9,553 bases of DNA from Candidatus Uhrbacteria bacterium (GTDB taxonomy: Bacteria > Patescibacteriota > Patescibacteriia > 2-12-FULL-60-25): the NCBI GenBank assembly GCA_903828685.1, contig CAIKNB010000154.1, positions 1 through 9,553 of the forward strand, in the 5' to 3' direction. A program made the translations under genes and the position numbers. The notes under the pieces are model-generated. The model had not been told where the DNA came from. It searched no databases and saw only the letters and a program-made list of their open reading frames with translations. Shown here in pieces: positions 8,046-9,553 of this stretch (the stretch's first letter is position 1; each line of letters opens with the position of its first letter).

Positions 8046-8600
8046 ATGAAACTCGTGATTGGCCTGGGCAATCCGGGCAAGCAATACGAACGCACGCGGC
8101 ACAACTCAGGTTTCCTGGCGCTGGATCTTATGGCCAAAAGCCTGGACGTGTGGTGGAAGGCTGACGCCAAGCACAAATGCAAAAGCACCAAGTCTTTCGT
8201 TGACGAAGAACGCGTGGTCCTGGCCAAACCCACGACTTTCATGAACCTGTCCGGCGACGCAGTCCAAAGTCTGCTCACCTTCTACAAAGCCGACATCAAA
8301 GACGTGCTCATCGTGCAGGATGATTTGGACCTGTTACCTGGCCAGATGCGCTTCATCTCGCAAGGCGGCGCGGCCGGACACAACGGCATCACCTCAATCT
8401 TCGAGAAGCTGGGCCGCAAGGATATATCACGCCTGCGCATCGGCATCGGACATCCGACTGGCGAAATCAAAGTCGAGGATTGGGTGTTGGGTAAATTGAA
8501 TGACGAGACTGTAAAGCGCATCGAAGATGCACCCGACGCCATCTTGGATTGGATCAACTTGGGCTTGGAAAAATCCATGACCAAGTGGAACGGTAAATAA
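8046..8600 (+). CDS. pth: Peptidyl-tRNA hydrolase (Pth)
   Basis: A 184-residue protein that cleaves the ester bond of peptidyl-tRNA released from stalled ribosomes, recycling tRNA. Family signatures are complete: VIGLGNPGKQYERTRHNSGF at the N-terminus with Asn9 and the catalytic His19, TTFMNLSG (63-70) with Asn67, QDDLDLLPG (91-99) with Asp92, and GGAAGHNGI (107-115) with His112 and Asn113. These match the active-site set of E. coli Pth (Asn10, His20, Asn68, Asp93, His113, Asn114). The frame is open upstream to 7941 inside der, but homology begins exactly at the ATG at 8046. GGGAGGAAG at 8026-8034, within the end of der, may serve as the ribosome binding site, though its GGAGG core lies 14 nt away. 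An intrinsic terminator follows 25 bp after the stop codon, closing the der-pth unit. Confidence 0.97.
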   Translation: MKLVIGLGNPGKQYERTRHNSGFLALDLMAKSLDVWWKADAKHKCKSTKSFVDEERVVLAKPTTFMNLSGDAVQSLLTFYKADIKDVLIVQDDLDLLPGQMRFISQGGAAGHNGITSIFEKLGRKDISRLRIGIGHPTGEIKVEDWVLGKLNDETVKRIEDAPDAILDWINLGLEKSMTKWNGK

Positions 8601-8625
8601 ATCTACCAAGATATTTTCAGCTCGA

Positions 8626-8654
8626 AGCCCGCCAGAATAATTGGCGGGCTTTTT
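8626..8654 (+). terminator. Intrinsic terminator after pth
   Basis: A perfect 9-bp GC-rich stem, AGCCCGCCA and TGGCGGGCT, with a 7-nt loop, runs directly into a tract of five T. It lies 25 bp downstream of the pth stop and should end the der-pth transcript. The minus strand lacks a comparable T-tract after the stem. Confidence 0.9.
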
Positions 8655-8761
8655 GATTCTTGGCACGGCGCCCGCGCTTGCCCGCCTATGGAGGGAACGC
8701 TGTGGCTTGACAATCTCCGCATATTCCGGCAGCGGTATATATATGAAGAGCTTCTGCGAAT

Positions 8762-8866
8762 AAAAAATCCCTAAGTTCTGCCGACGGGCGGTCATTACAA
8801 CCGGGATACTTTGGAATTTCTCCCGGGATAACCTGGCGTCAGCAGAACTTAGGGAACAAGCGTGAT
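8762..8866 (-). ncRNA. Candidate structured small RNA antisense to the dprA leader
   Basis: Read on the minus strand, this interval folds into one long hairpin ending in a T6 tract (8767-8762), as in an intrinsically terminated small RNA. Stem 1 (8855-8837 with 8786-8768) is 19 bp and fully paired with one G-U. A 3x3 internal loop follows, then a 6-bp stem GGUUAU/AUGACC, again with one G-U, an asymmetric loop, a 6-bp stem CCGGGA/UCCCGG and an apical loop of 14 nt. At both wobble positions the plus-strand RNA would have a C-A mismatch, which favours the minus strand as the functional RNA. A TTGACA-N18-TAAAAC promoter lies just upstream and predicts a start near 8866, giving about 105 nt. No minus-strand gene lies upstream for the hairpin to terminate. 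It matches no RNA family I can name; it lacks the SRP loop sequence and is shorter than 6S RNA. The alternatives are a MITE-like repeat or a cis element of dprA. Confidence 0.4.
8768..8855. repeat. 88-bp imperfect inverted repeat (19-bp arms)
   Basis: Arms at 8768-8786 and 8837-8855 match at 18 of 19 positions as an inverted repeat around 50 bp. The interior carries a second nested pairing (CCGGGA at 8801-8806 with TCCCGG at 8821-8826). The right arm ends in AGGGA, 6 nt before the GTG at 8862, so in a dprA transcript it would hide a possible ribosome binding site. No target-site duplication is visible at the outer edges, so a mobile origin is not supported. Confidence 0.85.
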
Positions 8867-9521
8867 TGCCATGTTTTACCAGCCTCCCAGCCATTCTGTC
8901 AACCCCTCGCCCGCCTGGGACGCCTCGCGCCTGGGCTGGCTGGCTTTGGCGCATTTTGAAGGCTTTGGCACGCGGACTTTACACAAACTCTCCGCGCTAT
9001 CGTTCGACAACGGAGCCGCGGCTTGGGCCGTTGGCTTGGATCGTCTCGAAAAGCTCGGCATCAGCCCCAAACTCGCCTCGAGCTATGCGGAGTTCAGGCG
9101 CAAAACCGATCCGCAGGCACTGGCTCACAGGCTGGAAACGGAAAGCATCCGCTTCGTGCTCAAAAGCGACCCGGACTATCCCCCGCTCCTCAAGCAAATC
9201 GCGGATCCGCCCTTCACGCTCTTCATGCGCGGACAAGCTCTGCCGTCTGACCGTATTTACTTGGGACTGGTCGGCACGCGCAACTGCACCAACTACGGAA
9301 AGAACGTGGCCTCGACTTTGTCGCGCGGCTTGGCGCAAAATCGTATGGCCATCGTTTCGGGTTTGGCCCTGGGTATAGACGCCGTGTCGCACCAGTCAGC
9401 ACTCGAAGTCGGCGGGTATTGTGTCGCCGTCTTAGGTGGCGGCTGCGAAATCCGCAGTATCCGTCCGTTCTCCTGTTCCGCCAGTATCCATACGTCTGAA
9501 CAATTCATTAATTCACCTTGA
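8862..9521 (+). CDS. dprA: DNA processing protein DprA, 3' end lost at a junction
   Basis: The 219-residue frame carries a genuine DprA N-terminal part. A helical SAM/HhH-like region at about 22-82 (LGWLALAHFEGFGTRTLHKL) is followed by the start of the Rossmann-like domain: DPDYPPLLKQI and DPPFTLFMRG (103-124), LVGTRNCTNYGKNVA (136-150), IVSGLALGIDAVSHQSAL (164-181) and CVAVLGGG (187-194). DprA binds incoming single-stranded DNA and loads RecA during natural transformation. Full proteins are usually about 290-370 residues; here homology ends at the GGG (base 9443), where x-D-x-x-YP should follow. The last 25 residues are unrelated and are read antisense through an EtfA-like start. Half of the Rossmann domain and any C-terminal helix domain are missing. 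The His motif reads SH instead of the usual AH. Start: GTG 8862 has AGGGA 6 nt upstream; ATG 8871 is the alternative. Confidence 0.85.
   Translation: MIAMFYQPPSHSVNPSPAWDASRLGWLALAHFEGFGTRTLHKLSALSFDNGAAAWAVGLDRLEKLGISPKLASSYAEFRRKTDPQALAHRLETESIRFVLKSDPDYPPLLKQIADPPFTLFMRGQALPSDRIYLGLVGTRNCTNYGKNVASTLSRGLAQNRMAIVSGLALGIDAVSHQSALEVGGYCVAVLGGGCEIRSIRPFSCSASIHTSEQFINSP
8873..8902 (-). promoter_or_regulatory. Candidate sigma70-type promoter reading into the inverted repeat
   Basis: On the minus strand a perfect -35 TTGACA (8902-8897) is followed after 18 nt by TAAAAC (8878-8873), which shares four of six bases with TATAAT. It lies within the first codons of dprA and points away from it. The predicted start near 8866 lies just outside the 88-bp hairpin. 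The only elements downstream are the hairpin and T6 tract. Confidence 0.4.
9446..9508 (-). CDS. Possible EtfA N-terminal fragment joined antisense to dprA
   Basis: On the minus strand an ATG at 9508 is preceded by AAGGTG at proper spacing, and the next codons read SDVWILAEQENGRILRIS. This resembles the N-terminus of electron transfer flavoprotein alpha subunits of the VWVxAEQRxGKLxxVSxELL type. The likeness stops at about residue 21 (base 9446), where the usual ELL-x-x-GR should follow but the frame instead runs antisense through dprA. Only about 20 residues support the call. EtfA is not expected in a fermentative CPR cell, which suggests foreign or misassembled DNA. Confidence 0.4.
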
Positions 9522-9527
9522 TTTTTT

Positions 9528-9553
9528 ACCACTAAACACACGAACGACACGAA
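9528..9553. repeat. 9-nt-period intergenic repeat at the right edge
   Basis: The last bases read ACCACTAAACACACGAA then CGACACGAA. The two final 9-mers, ACACACGAA and CGACACGAA, match at seven of nine positions. I recall sequences of the type ACCACGAAACACACGAA as common intergenic repeats in many environmental bacteria; this is recollection, not a search. It lies upstream of the EtfA-like start on the minus strand, and may explain why the sequence ends here if this is a contig end. Confidence 0.45.

Noticed and set aside
7463..8278. 271-codon minus-strand open frame across der and pth.
   Set aside because: It is antisense to two confidently identified core genes and shows no recognisable domain or plausible ribosome binding site.
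8643..8686. Alternative pairing GGCGGGC (8643-8649) with GCCCGCC (8680-8686) as an antiterminator.
   Set aside because: The second partner lies after the T-tract and would be made too late to prevent termination, so it is probably coincidence.
8707..8744. TTGACA at 8707-8712 with TATATATAT at 8736-8744 as a plus-strand dprA promoter.
   Set aside because: The spacing is 23 nt, too long for a sigma70 promoter, and no good -10 occurs at 16-18 nt. The TATATATAT could still act alone, but I cannot support it.
8768..8855. The inverted repeat as a MITE or insertion sequence remnant.
   Set aside because: No target-site duplication at the edges, no transposase fragment and no second copy in the window. 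It would need a genome-wide copy count to revive.
9293..9550. 85-codon minus-strand open frame across the right end as a single gene.
   Set aside because: It is a composite: the first part is upstream repeat and an EtfA-like start, the second part is the antisense of dprA.
1..9553. CRISPR arrays, tRNA genes, rRNA genes, att sites or alternative genetic code.
   Set aside because: No regularly spaced repeats, no cloverleaf sequences and no extended rRNA similarity were seen, and all recognised genes read through without in-frame TGA.

Overview
The window looks like chromosomal DNA of a Patescibacteria (CPR) bacterium of moderate GC content, using the standard code: the complete genes end in TAA or TAG and no in-frame TGA is needed. 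The assignment rests on the left half. A leftward gene set there has the order VirB6/TrbL-like membrane protein, large coiled-coil protein, PrgI-family protein, which I recognise as the type IV secretion-like cluster common in CPR genomes. The rightward genes (LCP ligase with LytR_C, Der, Pth, DprA) are ordinary bacterial core genes. No finer taxonomy can be defended from the sequence alone.

Layout. 1-157 (minus): start of a PrgI-family gene that runs off the left edge. 168-2090 (minus): a 640-residue coiled-coil protein containing a duplicated module. 2090-4864 (minus): a polytopic VirB6/TrbL-like protein with a tail of about 550 residues. The last two share one base at a TAGTG junction, so the three genes look like one operon read leftward. 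About 200 bp (4865-5071) hold divergent promoter candidates. 5072-6520 (plus): LCP-family protein. 6596-8041 (plus): Der, with a TATAAT box upstream. 8046-8600 (plus): Pth, four bases after der and probably co-transcribed. 8626-8654: a clean intrinsic terminator. 8655-8861: a non-coding stretch dominated by an 88-nt inverted repeat. 8862 onward (plus): dprA, whose homology stops abruptly near base 9443. The last 110 bases look like foreign sequence: the start of an EtfA-like gene on the opposite strand, with a 9-nt-period intergenic repeat behind it.

Functions. The left operon would supply the inner-membrane part of a secretion, conjugation or DNA-uptake channel (PrgI is a VirB3-like partner of the VirB4 ATPase, expected just beyond the left edge). 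The right side covers cell-wall polymer attachment (LCP), 50S ribosome assembly (Der), peptidyl-tRNA recycling (Pth) and protection of incoming single-stranded DNA (DprA).

The best candidate for something undescribed is a roughly 105-nt structured small RNA on the minus strand at 8762-8866. It has a TTGACA-N18-TAAAAC promoter, a 19-bp stem that pairs fully only in the minus-strand RNA (a G-U wobble where the plus strand has a C-A mismatch), and a T6 tract directly after the stem. It overlaps the dprA leader in antisense. Second are the duplicated module in the 640-residue protein and the chimeric junction inside dprA.
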